Positions 1 through 9,148 of a stretch of 64,000 nucleotides of DNA are shown one piece after another. The stretch's first letter is position 1, and each line of letters begins with the position of its first letter. A model generated the notes under the pieces. The model was not told the DNA's origin. It made no database searches and was given only the letters and a program-made list of their open reading frames with translations. Source of the stretch: Microbacteriaceae bacterium (GTDB lineage Bacteria; Actinomycetota; Actinomycetes; Actinomycetales; Microbacteriaceae). Both the position numbers and the translations under genes were made by a program. Location of the stretch: positions 248,001 to 312,000 of the forward strand of contig JAIXWK010000003.1 of the NCBI GenBank assembly GCA_027491295.1. The letters are read 5' to 3'.

Positions 1-76
1 GCAGCAGGCAATTGATAAGTACCGTCTTTACGATGTAAACGCTGGCACCAGTGGATCGGCCGGTGGAGACGCCTAA
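1..76 (+). CDS. aceE: Pyruvate dehydrogenase E1 component, C-terminal end (partial)
   Basis: Reading from base 2, the frame gives a short tail ending in YRLYDVNAGTSGSAGGDA and a TAA stop at 74-76. That ending matches the C-terminus of the homodimeric actinobacterial pyruvate dehydrogenase E1 (AceE), which decarboxylates pyruvate in the acetyl-CoA-forming complex. The rest of the gene lies left of the window. Its last codons overlap the likely GTG start of the next gene. Known actinobacterial gene order (aceE, then the FasR-type regulator, then fabD) supports the call; only about 24 residues are visible. Confidence 0.72.
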   Translation, partial: QQAIDKYRLYDVNAGTSGSAGGDA

Positions 77-1223
77 GCATCTCGCCTGGCTGCAATCCAT
101 AGCTGGCGAGCTCGCAACGGCGACGCTGAGTCGCCTTGATGAAACCTTGCCCTGGTATAGATCAATGCCGCCGGCAAGACGTGCTGCCATCGGTTCTGTT
201 GCTCAAAACGGCATAACGAGTTTCATTCAGTGGTATCAAGATCCATCCAGCCAACCCTGGGTAGCGGCCGATGTATTTGGAAGCGCACCTAGGGAACTAC
301 TTCGTTCAATCTCACTTCAGGAAACCCTGCAGTTGATTCAAGTTGTCGTGGAGATGGTTGAGGACCGGGTAGTGGCGGAACACCCGGATCTCACCGAGTC
401 AGTTCTTCGCTACTCGAGGGACATCGCATTTAGCGCGGCAGATGTTTATGCCAAAGCTGCCGAAGCACGTGGGCTCTGGGACGCAAGGCTCGAAGCGCTA
501 GTAGTTGACAGCATCATCTCCGGCGAAACCTCGCAAGAGATTAGCTCTCGAGTGGCAGCGCTTGGCTGGAGAAGCGATGGCCAGGTCGCCGTGCTACTTG
601 GAATTGCAAATCCAGCTCCGGATCCTGATGCAATGCGAAAGATTTCCAGAAAAGCAGGAAGCGATTTACTTCTAGGCATTCAGGGCAGACGGCAGGTCGT
701 CGTCATAGGCCTAATGACAGTCTCGGAAAAGCCAGATCAAGCAATCCAGCAGATTGCTACTCAGCTAGAGGGCTACTTTGGTCAGGGTCCGCTAATTCTC
801 GGCACCACTGTCGCAACCGTTTCTGATGCCCCTAAAAGCGCGCGTAGCGCGCTAGCAGCTCACTCTGTGGCAGTTAGCATTGACGCCGTGAAGCGGCCTT
901 TGGCGGCAGATGAACTCTTGCCAGAAAGAGCGTTGGCCGGAGATTCTCTGGCAAGGCAAACTCTGATTGAAACTTATTACCTCCCGCTTGCAAAGAGTTC
1001 CCCAGAACTTCTCGGGACGCTGAGGGCATACCTGGAATGCGGCCGATCTTTGGAAACCACAGCGAAGTCGTTGTTTGTCCATGCCAACACTGTTCGCTAT
1101 CGCCTAAAGCGCATATACGAAGAGATTTCGGCCGATCCAACCATCGCACGAACCGCGTTTGTGTTGCAGGTCGCTTTAATACTCGGCGCTATTAATGACA
1201 ATGAATTTGGATTGAAAAGGTAG
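51..1223 (+). CDS. fasR: PucR-type transcriptional regulator of fatty acid synthesis (FasR-like)
   Basis: A 390-residue protein with a large N-terminal sensory region and a C-terminal PucR-family helix-turn-helix at about residues 324-365 (TAKSLFVHANTVRYRLKRI). In Streptomyces the PucR-like FasR lies directly before fabD-fabH-acpP-fabF and activates that operon; the same order here supports the same job. The ORF begins with GTG at 51, inside the last codons of aceE; a second in-frame GTG at 63 is possible. fabD follows after 9 bases, so the regulator probably belongs to the fab transcript. Family assignment is from the HTH and context; activation of fab genes is inferred by homology. Confidence 0.85.
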   Translation: MDRPVETPKHLAWLQSIAGELATATLSRLDETLPWYRSMPPARRAAIGSVAQNGITSFIQWYQDPSSQPWVAADVFGSAPRELLRSISLQETLQLIQVVVEMVEDRVVAEHPDLTESVLRYSRDIAFSAADVYAKAAEARGLWDARLEALVVDSIISGETSQEISSRVAALGWRSDGQVAVLLGIANPAPDPDAMRKISRKAGSDLLLGIQGRRQVVVIGLMTVSEKPDQAIQQIATQLEGYFGQGPLILGTTVATVSDAPKSARSALAAHSVAVSIDAVKRPLAADELLPERALAGDSLARQTLIETYYLPLAKSSPELLGTLRAYLECGRSLETTAKSLFVHANTVRYRLKRIYEEISADPTIARTAFVLQVALILGAINDNEFGLKR

Positions 1224-1232
1224 TTTGGACAG

Positions 1233-2126
1233 ATGCGTATTTTGATGTGCCCGGGGCAAGGTTCCCAATCCGAAGGTTTCCTAACCGAGTGGTTCGCTAG
1301 TGTCCCAGGTTTCCAACAGAAGATCATTGAGCTAGGAGTTGCCGCAGGCAAAGACCTAGTGCGATTAGGCACGGTGGCTTCCGAAGACGAAATCAAGGCG
1401 ACTGAGAACGCTCAGCCACTGATTGTTGCCGCATCCATCGCGGCAGCTCGAACCGCAATCAATCTCGCTGACTTTGACGGTGTTGTCGGGCACTCGGTTG
1501 GTGAATTCGCAGCCGCCGCAATTGCCGGAGTTCTCTCCGACGAAGATGCCATGAAGCTAGTAGCGGTGAGAGCTAATGCAATGGCTGAGGCTGCAAAGCT
1601 TGAAGTCACCTCGATGGCTGCGATCCTTGGAGGCGAGCAGGAGCAGGTGCTGACCTTACTTGCGGAGCTGGGTCTATCTGCGGCCAATTACAACGGTGCC
1701 GGTCAGATTGTGGCCGCTGGAAGCAAAGCCGCCATCGAACAGCTGGTTGCTACTCCCCCGGAGAAATCTCGAGTGATTGAACTCAAGGTTGCCGGTGCTT
1801 TCCACACTCATTTCATGCAGCCAGCGCTAGCAAGGCTCAGCGAAGCTGCTGAAACCGTTTCTGCAAGCAATCCCCTGATGAAGCTTTGGAGCAACGTTGA
1901 CGGCGGCATGGTCACATCCGGCGAGCAGTTCCTAGCCTCACTGGTTTCACAGGTTTCAAACCCAGTTCGCTGGGATCTTTGCATGGCAAGCATTGACCAA
2001 CTCTCTGCCTCGGTTATTGAACTCCCACCGGCTGGGGCGCTAGCTGGCCTTGCCAAGCGCGGTATGCCAAATTCAACGGCTGTAGCTCTAAAGAATCCAG
2101 CCGACCTCGAGAAAATCGGAGCGTAA
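1233..2126 (+). CDS. fabD: Malonyl-CoA:ACP transacylase
   Basis: A 297-residue FabD of normal length. It moves malonyl groups from CoA to acyl carrier protein, supplying the extender unit of type II fatty acid synthesis in the cytosol. Visible marks are the N-terminal PGQGSQ loop (7-12), the nucleophile elbow GHSVGE with Ser88, and the active-site His in VAGAFHTHF (His191). The stop codon overlaps the fabH start by one base (TAATG), so translation is probably coupled. It is the first enzyme gene of the fabD-fabH-acpP-fabF cluster. Confidence 0.96.
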   Translation: MRILMCPGQGSQSEGFLTEWFASVPGFQQKIIELGVAAGKDLVRLGTVASEDEIKATENAQPLIVAASIAAARTAINLADFDGVVGHSVGEFAAAAIAGVLSDEDAMKLVAVRANAMAEAAKLEVTSMAAILGGEQEQVLTLLAELGLSAANYNGAGQIVAAGSKAAIEQLVATPPEKSRVIELKVAGAFHTHFMQPALARLSEAAETVSASNPLMKLWSNVDGGMVTSGEQFLASLVSQVSNPVRWDLCMASIDQLSASVIELPPAGALAGLAKRGMPNSTAVALKNPADLEKIGA

Positions 2127-3124
2127 TGAAGACTCTCAATCAAACCAAGACAGTTGAATTCACCCGCATTTATGCGCTGGGGGCCTCAAGGGGACACCAG
2201 ACCGTGACAAACGATGACGTGGCGGGCCCAATCGATTCTTCTGACGAGTGGATTAGGCAGCGCACCGGAATCGTAACGAGAGTTCGTGCTGACAAAGAGC
2301 AGTCACTTTTGGACATGGCGGTCGAGGCGTCGAACGAGGCAATCAAGAAATCTGGAATTTCTCCTTCAGACATTGGAACCGTGATTTTGGCTACCATCAC
2401 ATTCCCCTACCAAACGCCCTCAGGAGCTTCGCTTTTGGCAGAGAAGGTTGGCGCGCACGGCGCAGCTGCCTACGACATCTCGGCTGCTTGCGCAGGCTAC
2501 TGCTACGGCATCGCCCAGGCAGACGCGTTGGTTAGGGCAGGAACCAGCAAGTATGTCCTTGTTGTCGGTGGCGAGAAACTCTCTGACTTTGTGGACCCTG
2601 CCGATCGCTCAATTAGCTTCTTGCTCGGCGATGGCGCTGGAGCTGCGATTGTCGGTCCCAGCGATCACCCCGGCATCTCAAAGTCCGTCTGGGGCTCTGA
2701 TGGTGCCAACTGGGACAAGGTCGGTATGACCAGTTCAATTCTTGATTTCAGAGACGGCAAGGCACAGTGGCCAACACTGGTTCAGGAAGGTCAGTCGGTC
2801 TTCCGCTGGGCAGTTTGGGAAATGGCAAAGGTCGCTAAACAAGCACTCGCTGAATCGGGCCTAGAGGCTAGTGATCTGAGTGCGCTGGTTACCCACCAGG
2901 CCAACATGCGCATCATCGATGAACTCGCAAAGCAGCTTGAACTGCCAGACAGCGTTGTTGTCGCAAAAGACATCGTGGACACCGGAAACACCTCTGCCGC
3001 CTCAATTCCATTGGCAATGCACCGGCTTTTAGCCGAAGGCAAGGTAAAAAGTGGCGGCTACGCGCTTGAGATTGGCTTCGGCGCGGGGCTCGCCTTCGCG
3101 GCTCAAGTGGTAGAACTGCCGTAA
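2126..3124 (+). CDS. fabH: Beta-ketoacyl-ACP synthase III
   Basis: A 332-residue KAS III that condenses an acyl-CoA primer with malonyl-ACP to start fatty acid synthesis. The catalytic triad is visible: Cys122 in DISAACAGY, His257 in THQANMRI and Asn288 in DTGNTSAAS. Primer choice (acetyl-CoA or branched acyl-CoA, as is common in actinobacteria) cannot be read from the sequence. It overlaps fabD by one base and is followed 32 bases later by acpP. Confidence 0.96.
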   Translation: MKTLNQTKTVEFTRIYALGASRGHQTVTNDDVAGPIDSSDEWIRQRTGIVTRVRADKEQSLLDMAVEASNEAIKKSGISPSDIGTVILATITFPYQTPSGASLLAEKVGAHGAAAYDISAACAGYCYGIAQADALVRAGTSKYVLVVGGEKLSDFVDPADRSISFLLGDGAGAAIVGPSDHPGISKSVWGSDGANWDKVGMTSSILDFRDGKAQWPTLVQEGQSVFRWAVWEMAKVAKQALAESGLEASDLSALVTHQANMRIIDELAKQLELPDSVVVAKDIVDTGNTSAASIPLAMHRLLAEGKVKSGGYALEIGFGAGLAFAAQVVELP

Positions 3125-3156
3125 AATAAAGCGACTCAATCACTTCAAGGAGAAAC

Positions 3157-3405
3157 ATGGCTCTTTCGCAGGCAGATGTCCTAGCAGGACTTGCAGAACT
3201 AGTAAACGACGAGACCGGTATTGCAACCGATGCAGTCCAAATGGACAAGTCTTTCACTGACGACCTAGACATCGACTCAATCTCGATGATGACCATCGTG
3301 GTAAACGCTGAGGACAAGTTCAGCGTCAAGATTCCAGACGAGGAAGTAAAGAACCTCATCACCGTAGCTGACGCGGTCAACTTCATCACCGCAGCACAGG
3401 CCTAG
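3157..3405 (+). CDS. acpP: Acyl carrier protein
   Basis: An 82-residue acidic protein carrying fatty acyl intermediates on a 4'-phosphopantetheine arm. The attachment site is Ser41 in the DLDIDSISMM motif. A strong AAGGAG ribosome site lies a few bases before the ATG, in keeping with the high expression usual for ACP. It sits between fabH and fabF, the standard actinobacterial order. Confidence 0.96.
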   Translation: MALSQADVLAGLAELVNDETGIATDAVQMDKSFTDDLDIDSISMMTIVVNAEDKFSVKIPDEEVKNLITVADAVNFITAAQA

Positions 3406-3412
3406 TAGCAGC

Positions 3413-4645
3413 ATGCGTCGCGTCGTCGTCACCGGAATTGGTGCAACCACACCATTGGGTGGCGACGCCGCTTCCAGCTGGGCAAACCTGCTCAGCGGAC
3501 AGTCCGGCATCTCCACTTTGGAACATGAGTGGGTAGCAAGATATGAACTTCCAGTTACATTCGCAGGCCAGGCCAGGGTTGCCGCAAGCGAAATTCTTCC
3601 CCCTCACGAGGCAAAGCGCCTCGATCCTTCTAGCCAGTTCGCGCTCATCGCAGCTCGCCAGGCTTGGGAGGATGCCGGTTCCCCAGAAGTTGAACCTGAG
3701 CGACTAGCTGTTGAGTTCGCTACCGGAATCGGTGGCGTGTGGACACTGTTGGATGCCTACGACACACTTCGTGAGCGCGGTCCAAGAAGAGTTCTTCCAA
3801 TGACCGTGCCGATGCTGATGGCAAATGGACCGGCTGCTGCAATCGGTATGGACCTAGGTGCTAGAGCTGGTGTCCGCACCGCTGTTTCAGCCTGTGCATC
3901 GGGCAATGAATCAATTGCCAACGCATTCCACAGAATTCAGACCGGTGAAGCAGATGTGGTGGTAGCCGGTGGAGCGGAAGCTGCGATTCACCCACTTCCA
4001 ATTGCTTCTTTTGCCGCGATGCACGCTCTGTCTAAGCGAAATGATGACCCAACCAAAGCCTCAAGGCCCTATGACACAGACCGTGATGGTTTTGTCATGG
4101 GCGAAGGTGCCGGAGCTCTTGTGCTTGAACCACTGGAATCCGCTTTGGCGCGTGGCGCAAAGATCTACTGCGAAATAGTAGGCGGCTCAGTTACCTCTGA
4201 CGCCTATCACATCACAGCACCAGATCCTGAAGGTTCAGGTGCTGCTCGCGCTGTGCTAGCGGCGCTGGCACAGGCTGGAGCAGACATCAAGGATGTTGAG
4301 CACGTGAATGCCCACGCCACCTCCACTCCGGTTGGCGATATCGCCGAATACACCGCAATCAAGCGCGTATTTGGAGCTCACACCCAGAACCTGATAGTTG
4401 CCGCAACCAAGTCAGCTACCGGTCACCTACTCGGTGGTGCCGGGGCAATTGAAGCAGTGTTTACAATCTTGGCCCTGAGTCAGCAAATGGCTCCACCAAC
4501 CATAAACCTAGACAACCAAGACCCTGCCATCGATCTAAATGTTCCTCGCACACCAACCAAGCTGGGCCGCCGTGATGCAATTGCTATCAGCAACAGCTTT
4601 GGTTTCGGCGGCCACAACGCAGTACTGGCGTTTAGAAACGTCTAG
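3413..4645 (+). CDS. fabF: Beta-ketoacyl-ACP synthase II
   Basis: A 410-residue KAS II elongating condensing enzyme. The Cys-His-His set is present: Cys161 in VSACASGNES, His301 in NAHATSTPVGD and His338 in ATKSATGHLLGG, with the conserved Lys333. It is the last gene of the fab operon. Its stop codon overlaps that of the convergent DUF3145 gene (shared CTAG), leaving no room for an intergenic terminator. Confidence 0.96.
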   Translation: MRRVVVTGIGATTPLGGDAASSWANLLSGQSGISTLEHEWVARYELPVTFAGQARVAASEILPPHEAKRLDPSSQFALIAARQAWEDAGSPEVEPERLAVEFATGIGGVWTLLDAYDTLRERGPRRVLPMTVPMLMANGPAAAIGMDLGARAGVRTAVSACASGNESIANAFHRIQTGEADVVVAGGAEAAIHPLPIASFAAMHALSKRNDDPTKASRPYDTDRDGFVMGEGAGALVLEPLESALARGAKIYCEIVGGSVTSDAYHITAPDPEGSGAARAVLAALAQAGADIKDVEHVNAHATSTPVGDIAEYTAIKRVFGAHTQNLIVAATKSATGHLLGGAGAIEAVFTILALSQQMAPPTINLDNQDPAIDLNVPRTPTKLGRRDAIAISNSFGFGGHNAVLAFRNV

Positions 4646-5106
4646 ACGGCTCTAGGAAGCGCTATCGCGTATTCCGCGACCTTTCTATAGGGCTCTATCA
4701 AGTCAAGCCATGGAACGCCGGTAAGGCGTCTAAAGCCACGAGAGAAATCAGATAGGTTTCCGCGCGACTCCAAAAGCAACTGCTCTAACTGGCCGACTCT
4801 CACGACCACCTCGCCAGCCTGATCAAACTCGTTTCTGCAGACCCCGAGCGATGGGTGGTGCAGATAGCGCTCCGAGTAGTCAGCGAAGCTATTGAGCTCG
4901 AAGGTGGCCTTGGTCTTCGCCAGCGATGAGACAAGTTGTGGGATTAGATCGTCCGTGAGTTCTGCCTGGATTCGAAGCTGCACGGTGTTCACTTCAAGCG
5001 GTTGACCGTAAAAAGATCCGGATACGCCAAATTCGGCCAAAATGCTATTGATTTGGCCCATCGCTTCGACGGGTGCGCTAAACACCCATAAATCGACGTT
5101 TGGCAA
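4642..5106 (-). CDS. DUF3145 family protein
   Basis: A 154-residue protein without membrane segments or known catalytic motifs. The pattern HPSLGVCRNEFDQAGEVVV followed later by GVPWLDLIEPYRKVAEYA matches the actinobacterial DUF3145 family (short sandwich-like proteins with a PSLG...GD/GE...L element and a W..ELEP ending). The same family sits next to fabF in Streptomyces, so the neighbourhood is conserved, but its function is unknown; a link to fatty acid metabolism is only inferred. The start is TTG with GGAGG three bases upstream, a rather tight spacing. It is convergent with fabF. Confidence 0.72.
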   Translation of the reverse strand: MPNVDLWVFSAPVEAMGQINSILAEFGVSGSFYGQPLEVNTVQLRIQAELTDDLIPQLVSSLAKTKATFELNSFADYSERYLHHPSLGVCRNEFDQAGEVVVRVGQLEQLLLESRGNLSDFSRGFRRLTGVPWLDLIEPYRKVAEYAIALPRAV

Positions 5107-5220
5107 TTTCCTCCGATCCAGATCCGTCTTCCCCTACGTTCTGAACCGGTTTAGGAACGATAAACCCAAACCCTGAGAGTTGTCAAACAATCTCAGCTAT
5201 CTCTCCTAGGATTTCTAGCG
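5107..5220. promoter_or_regulatory. Divergent intergenic region between DUF3145 and tdk
   Basis: A 114-base gap holding the promoters of both flanking genes. On the plus strand TAGGAT (5207-5212) ends 8 bases before the tdk ATG, so the tdk transcript would be leaderless or nearly so, although the same bases contain an AGGA Shine-Dalgarno-like match. An imperfect inverted repeat (GAGAGTTGT-CAA-ACAATCTC) lies just upstream and could be an operator. No good -35 was seen at standard spacing. Confidence 0.35.
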
Positions 5221-5814
5221 ATGAGCAAACTATATTTCCGCTTCGGGGCAATGAACTCAGGCAAGAGCACTTCGCTACTCCAAGCAGCATTCAACTACGA
5301 GGAGCGCTCCCAGCATGTCTTGCTCACCAAGCCAGCGATTGACTCCAAAGGTGACCGCAGCATCGTCTCGCGCCTAGGAGTTACCCGCCAAGTTGATTTT
5401 CTGGTGGAGCCAAGGCAAAACCTCCGCACGTTATTTGCTGAGCACGTGACCGCCTTCAAGAAAGATTCCGGGGAATCAATTGCCTGCCTGCTGATCGATG
5501 AAGCACAGTTTCTCACCCGCGAGCAGGTTGACCAGTGCCTTGAGATCGCGGTCCTCGATGGTGTTCCGGTTTTGGCTTATGGGATCCGCACAGACTTCAG
5601 AACAGAAGCATTTCCAGGCTCAATGAGGCTGCTGGAGATCGCGCACTCGCTGGAGGAGCTTAAAACGATTTGTCGTTGCGGTCGCAAGGCGATGTTCAAC
5701 GCCCGATTGCTAAACGGAGAATTCACCTTCGATGGAGACCAGGTCGCCATCGACGGCGACAAGGTCTCTTACGAATCACTTTGCGCCAGCTGCTACCTAG
5801 AAAAGCGCAACTAA
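5221..5814 (+). CDS. tdk: Thymidine kinase (type II)
   Basis: A 197-residue enzyme that phosphorylates thymidine to dTMP for the salvage pathway. It has the P-loop GAMNSGKS (9-16), the LLIDEAQFL segment with catalytic Glu94, and a lasso/zinc site formed by Cys151, Cys153, Cys188 and Cys191 (CRCG and CASC), typical of the TK1-like bacterial family. It faces the pullulanase gene with only 14 bases between the two stop codons. Confidence 0.95.
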   Translation: MSKLYFRFGAMNSGKSTSLLQAAFNYEERSQHVLLTKPAIDSKGDRSIVSRLGVTRQVDFLVEPRQNLRTLFAEHVTAFKKDSGESIACLLIDEAQFLTREQVDQCLEIAVLDGVPVLAYGIRTDFRTEAFPGSMRLLEIAHSLEELKTICRCGRKAMFNARLLNGEFTFDGDQVAIDGDKVSYESLCASCYLEKRN

Positions 5815-5828
5815 CTAAACCCTAAGAA

Positions 5829-8402
5829 TTACTTTCCGATTGACAGCACCATCGTTGATTGAGCCGGGACAGTAATCGAACCAATGGCCTTAGTGGTTCG
5901 AATACCGGTCGCCTTCGCGACGAGCCCCTCCGCCAAGACTTTCCAGGCACCGCTCACGGGAAGCTTCACGACTTTTGCAACCTTGCCCGCGTTGTGGATT
6001 ACGAATACTCGCTTAGCGCCATTGGTCTGCTTCGAGGCATCCAGCGAGTAAGCAATCAGGTCCTCAGATGTGCTGCTGAACTTCATCCCCTTAATTACAT
6101 CGGTCGCTTTACTCATTCTGAAAGCTGGGTTCGCTTTACGAATAGCAATCAGTCCCTTGAAGTAACCAACCATGTCTTTATTCTTGGCAGCCTCATCCCA
6201 CTTCAGGGAGTTCACGCTATCTGGTGATTTGTAGGAGTTCTCATCCCCACCCTTTGTCCTCATGAACTCTTGCCCGGCGTGAATAAATGGCACGCCCTGG
6301 GCAAGAATCGCCGTTGAGGATGCAAGCGCAAACACTCGCTTACGTTCCGCTGATGTTGAATTGGGCATCGAGACTACGAGCTTGTCGAAAAGCGTCAGAT
6401 TGTCATGCGCCTCAACATAGCTAACCGACTGATCTGGATTCAAAGGACCCCATGAACCACGAATCTTGGTTCCAGAGGCGGTTTCCCCAGTGATTCCCTC
6501 CATAACCTGCACCTTGAGCGAGTTGCGACCTGATGCCCACCCGTTTTCGAGTGGCTTGAAAACATCACCCTTTAGCCCGTCTCGGATCCCATCGTTGAAG
6601 TGGGCGATTCTAGGCATTTTGAATGCATTAACCTGATTGGCCTTTTGGCTCGGTGCAAGTTTGTTGCCCATCTGCCAGCCCTCACCAATGATCAGGAAGG
6701 TGTTATCGATTTTGTCGACACCGACTCGGACTTGGTTCATGGTGTCTACATCAATAATGCCCATTAGGTCATATCTAAAGCCGTCGAGTTTGTACTCACT
6801 GGCCCAGTAGAGCGAGCTTTCGACAATGAACTTGCGTGCCATTGATCGGTCTGACGCGACTTCATTTCCAACACCAGTGCCATTTGCAAATGTCCCATCC
6901 GCCTCTTTCCGGAAGAAGTAACCGGGGACCAGCTTCTCAAAGCTGTGGCTACCGGCATCAAACACGTGGTTGTAGACAACGTCCATCACCACACGAATGC
7001 CCCTTGAGTGCAAGTACTGGATGGTTTGCTTCAGCTCAGTAATACGGTTCAGCGGGTCCGCTGGCTTTGTGGAGTAGGAACCCTCTGGGACATTGAAATT
7101 TAGTGGGTCATAGCCCCAGTTGAATTGATCATTACGAGATTCGTCAACGGTCTTGTAGTCGTAGATCGGCAACAGCTGAAGGTGAGTGATTCCAAGATCC
7201 ACGATCGCATCAACACCGGTCTTGGTTTTGCCATCGGACGCTTTAGTGCCAGCCTCGGTGAGACCTAGGAACTTGCCCTTCTGAGCCACGTTGCTACTGG
7301 TATCAACGGAGAGGTCTCTGACGTGAAGCTCATAGAACACGGCATCTGTTGCCGAACCTGAGAACGCAGGCTTGTTGTGGTTGAGCCAACCGGCTGGGTT
7401 GGTCTTAGCAGCATCGAAGACCACACCCTTGGTGCCGTTGATGGTGGCAGCCTTCGCGTAGGGATCCACAGCTTCCACGAGTCGATCGCCCAACTTCACT
7501 TGGAAGTTGTAAATCGTCAAGTGCTGATCACCGGTCAGGGTAGCCACCCAGGTGCCATTTACAGACTTGGTCATCGGGATTGTCTGACCCGCAACCTTCT
7601 CAGAATCGTTGGCATAGACCAAGAGATCCGCTGCCGAAGCAGTAGGTGCCCAGACTCGGAACGAGGTAGCTGACGCAGTGTAGGTGAATCCTAGATCTGT
7701 CCCTGGATAGTGGAATGCCTTTTCAAACTCTGCACTGGCATAAAGGTCTCCCAGTTCCGCTGTCGCCGAACCATAAACCGGGTGGGAGACAGCCAAAGGG
7801 CCATCAAGCGCAAAGTCGGAGGCAAGCGTCACCAGAACTCGATTGGATGAGGTCGCACCGGTTGGGATGCTAGTGATTGAAGAAACAGCGAGAGGCTTCG
7901 AACCTGAGGTAACGCTAAGGCTTGAAGAGATCTCTGCCACTGAGGCTGCCCTATTTAGCGAAACTTCAATTGTTTTGAATGTCCTGGCCGTGGCGGTTAC
8001 GAGCTTTGTAGTGATGCTCGGCTTTGACTGGTACAAAGTGGCATCCGACTGAACAATCCAAATCTCTGCTTTACCATCTTTGAAAGTCTTGATGAAACGA
8101 TCTTCTGCCACATCTTTAGACAACCACTCGCCGAGGCGCACGATGATTCCAATCTCGTCAACCGATCCGGTTCCTGGCACTTTTACCTTGGCAACTTTTC
8201 CAAAAGAGTCATCTTCGGTGAAGGAGTAGGCGGATCCATTGCCGCCTTTTGGCCATAGCCAAAGATTCCAGTCCTTATAGTCCGCGTCGAAGCGGTGGTA
8301 GTGGATGGTTAGCTCAGTGCTTTCAGGGAGGGCCACCGCTGACGGGCTCGCTGTCAAAACCGCCGTTAGAAGGGCTAAAAGACCTGCTAGAAACTTACGC
8401 AT
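5829..8402 (-). CDS. pulA: Secreted type I pullulanase (GH13)
   Basis: An 857-residue debranching enzyme that cleaves alpha-1,6 bonds in pullulan, glycogen or starch-derived dextrins. Order of parts: Sec signal peptide (about 1-25, ending near AVA), CBM41/PUD starch-binding domain (about 29-120), linker, CBM48-like E-set domain (about 230-330), then the GH13 barrel. The type I pullulanase signature appears as FNWGYDP (428-433 region). Catalytic residues are Asp545 in GFRYDLMG, Glu574 in IIGEGW and Asp667 in VEAHDN. No LPXTG or membrane anchor is seen, so the protein is probably released. It stands alone, without neighbouring sugar transporter genes. Confidence 0.93.
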   Translation of the reverse strand: MRKFLAGLLALLTAVLTASPSAVALPESTELTIHYHRFDADYKDWNLWLWPKGGNGSAYSFTEDDSFGKVAKVKVPGTGSVDEIGIIVRLGEWLSKDVAEDRFIKTFKDGKAEIWIVQSDATLYQSKPSITTKLVTATARTFKTIEVSLNRAASVAEISSSLSVTSGSKPLAVSSITSIPTGATSSNRVLVTLASDFALDGPLAVSHPVYGSATAELGDLYASAEFEKAFHYPGTDLGFTYTASATSFRVWAPTASAADLLVYANDSEKVAGQTIPMTKSVNGTWVATLTGDQHLTIYNFQVKLGDRLVEAVDPYAKAATINGTKGVVFDAAKTNPAGWLNHNKPAFSGSATDAVFYELHVRDLSVDTSSNVAQKGKFLGLTEAGTKASDGKTKTGVDAIVDLGITHLQLLPIYDYKTVDESRNDQFNWGYDPLNFNVPEGSYSTKPADPLNRITELKQTIQYLHSRGIRVVMDVVYNHVFDAGSHSFEKLVPGYFFRKEADGTFANGTGVGNEVASDRSMARKFIVESSLYWASEYKLDGFRYDLMGIIDVDTMNQVRVGVDKIDNTFLIIGEGWQMGNKLAPSQKANQVNAFKMPRIAHFNDGIRDGLKGDVFKPLENGWASGRNSLKVQVMEGITGETASGTKIRGSWGPLNPDQSVSYVEAHDNLTLFDKLVVSMPNSTSAERKRVFALASSTAILAQGVPFIHAGQEFMRTKGGDENSYKSPDSVNSLKWDEAAKNKDMVGYFKGLIAIRKANPAFRMSKATDVIKGMKFSSTSEDLIAYSLDASKQTNGAKRVFVIHNAGKVAKVVKLPVSGAWKVLAEGLVAKATGIRTTKAIGSITVPAQSTMVLSIGK

Positions 8403-8509
8403 TGGGACTCCATTCCTGAATTCAACCCTAGCAATCAGCTCAATTCAACATCCGACCGTCGAGCCCTAGTCGATAACGTTTGCCTAACAAGGCCGAGGGC
8501 TAAGAACCA
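8403..8509 (-). promoter_or_regulatory. Region upstream of pulA with candidate LacI-type operator
   Basis: A 107-base gap between the pulA start and the dedA stop. On the minus strand it contains GCAAACGTTATCG (about 8471-8483), with a central AACGTT resembling operators of LacI-family sugar regulators, about 70 bases before the pulA ATG. The promoter itself is not clear. The operator call is inference from resemblance only. Confidence 0.25.
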
Positions 8510-9127
8510 CTACTTCTTGGCGGAATTTACCTTTTCGAAAATAGCGCGTCCGACCAAGAACAATACGAAAACTGCGATCGCCGAGTAAGCAACGAAATCA
8601 ATTACATTCGAGAACTCTTCGGCAGCCGACCAGTTTTCTCCCAACACAAATCCAGTGGTGATCCAAATGCTGTTCCAGATGCCACTGCCAAGAGCGGTGA
8701 AGAGAATGAATACCCACAGCTTCATTTTGGTCAGTCCCGCCGGGATGCTTACCAAGGAGCGAATGATGGGAATAAGTCTCCCAAAGAAAACCAGTGCTTT
8801 GCCATAGCGAGTGAACCAGTGCAAAGTCTTGTGGATGTCTGACTCCTTTAGGCCGACAAACTTCCCAAACTTACGAGTCAAACCAAAGACGCGGTCTTCC
8901 CCTATTGCCTTTGCGACGAAATACAGAAAAAGCGCACCTAGCACCGAAGCAAGGGTGGTCACTGCTATCGCTCCCTCAATCAAGAAGCGTCCCTCGGAAA
9001 CATTGAATCCGGTTAACAACAGCACTAGCTCGGAAGGGATCGGGACCACTATCACTTCGATCGCGATCAGCAGCGCAGCTCCCCAAAGACCGATTGAGCC
9101 AATGAGGCCAACCGCAAATTCAACCAA
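8510..9127 (-). CDS. DedA family membrane protein
   Basis: A 205-residue multi-spanning protein of the DedA/SNARE-associated (VTT) superfamily. It shows an early hydrophobic re-entrant segment, the family element FGRLIPIIRSLVSIPAG, and about five hydrophobic stretches, the last near the C-terminus. Members are linked to polyprenyl-phosphate or phospholipid flipping and envelope integrity; the substrate here is unknown. The start is TTG with an AGGGG ribosome site. It begins 21 bases after the 3' end of the CAU tRNA and is probably co-transcribed with it. Confidence 0.88.
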   Translation of the reverse strand: MVEFAVGLIGSIGLWGAALLIAIEVIVVPIPSELVLLLTGFNVSEGRFLIEGAIAVTTLASVLGALFLYFVAKAIGEDRVFGLTRKFGKFVGLKESDIHKTLHWFTRYGKALVFFGRLIPIIRSLVSIPAGLTKMKLWVFILFTALGSGIWNSIWITTGFVLGENWSAAEEFSNVIDFVAYSAIAVFVLFLVGRAIFEKVNSAKK

Positions 9128-9148
9128 GGAACACCCCTTATCGATGTT

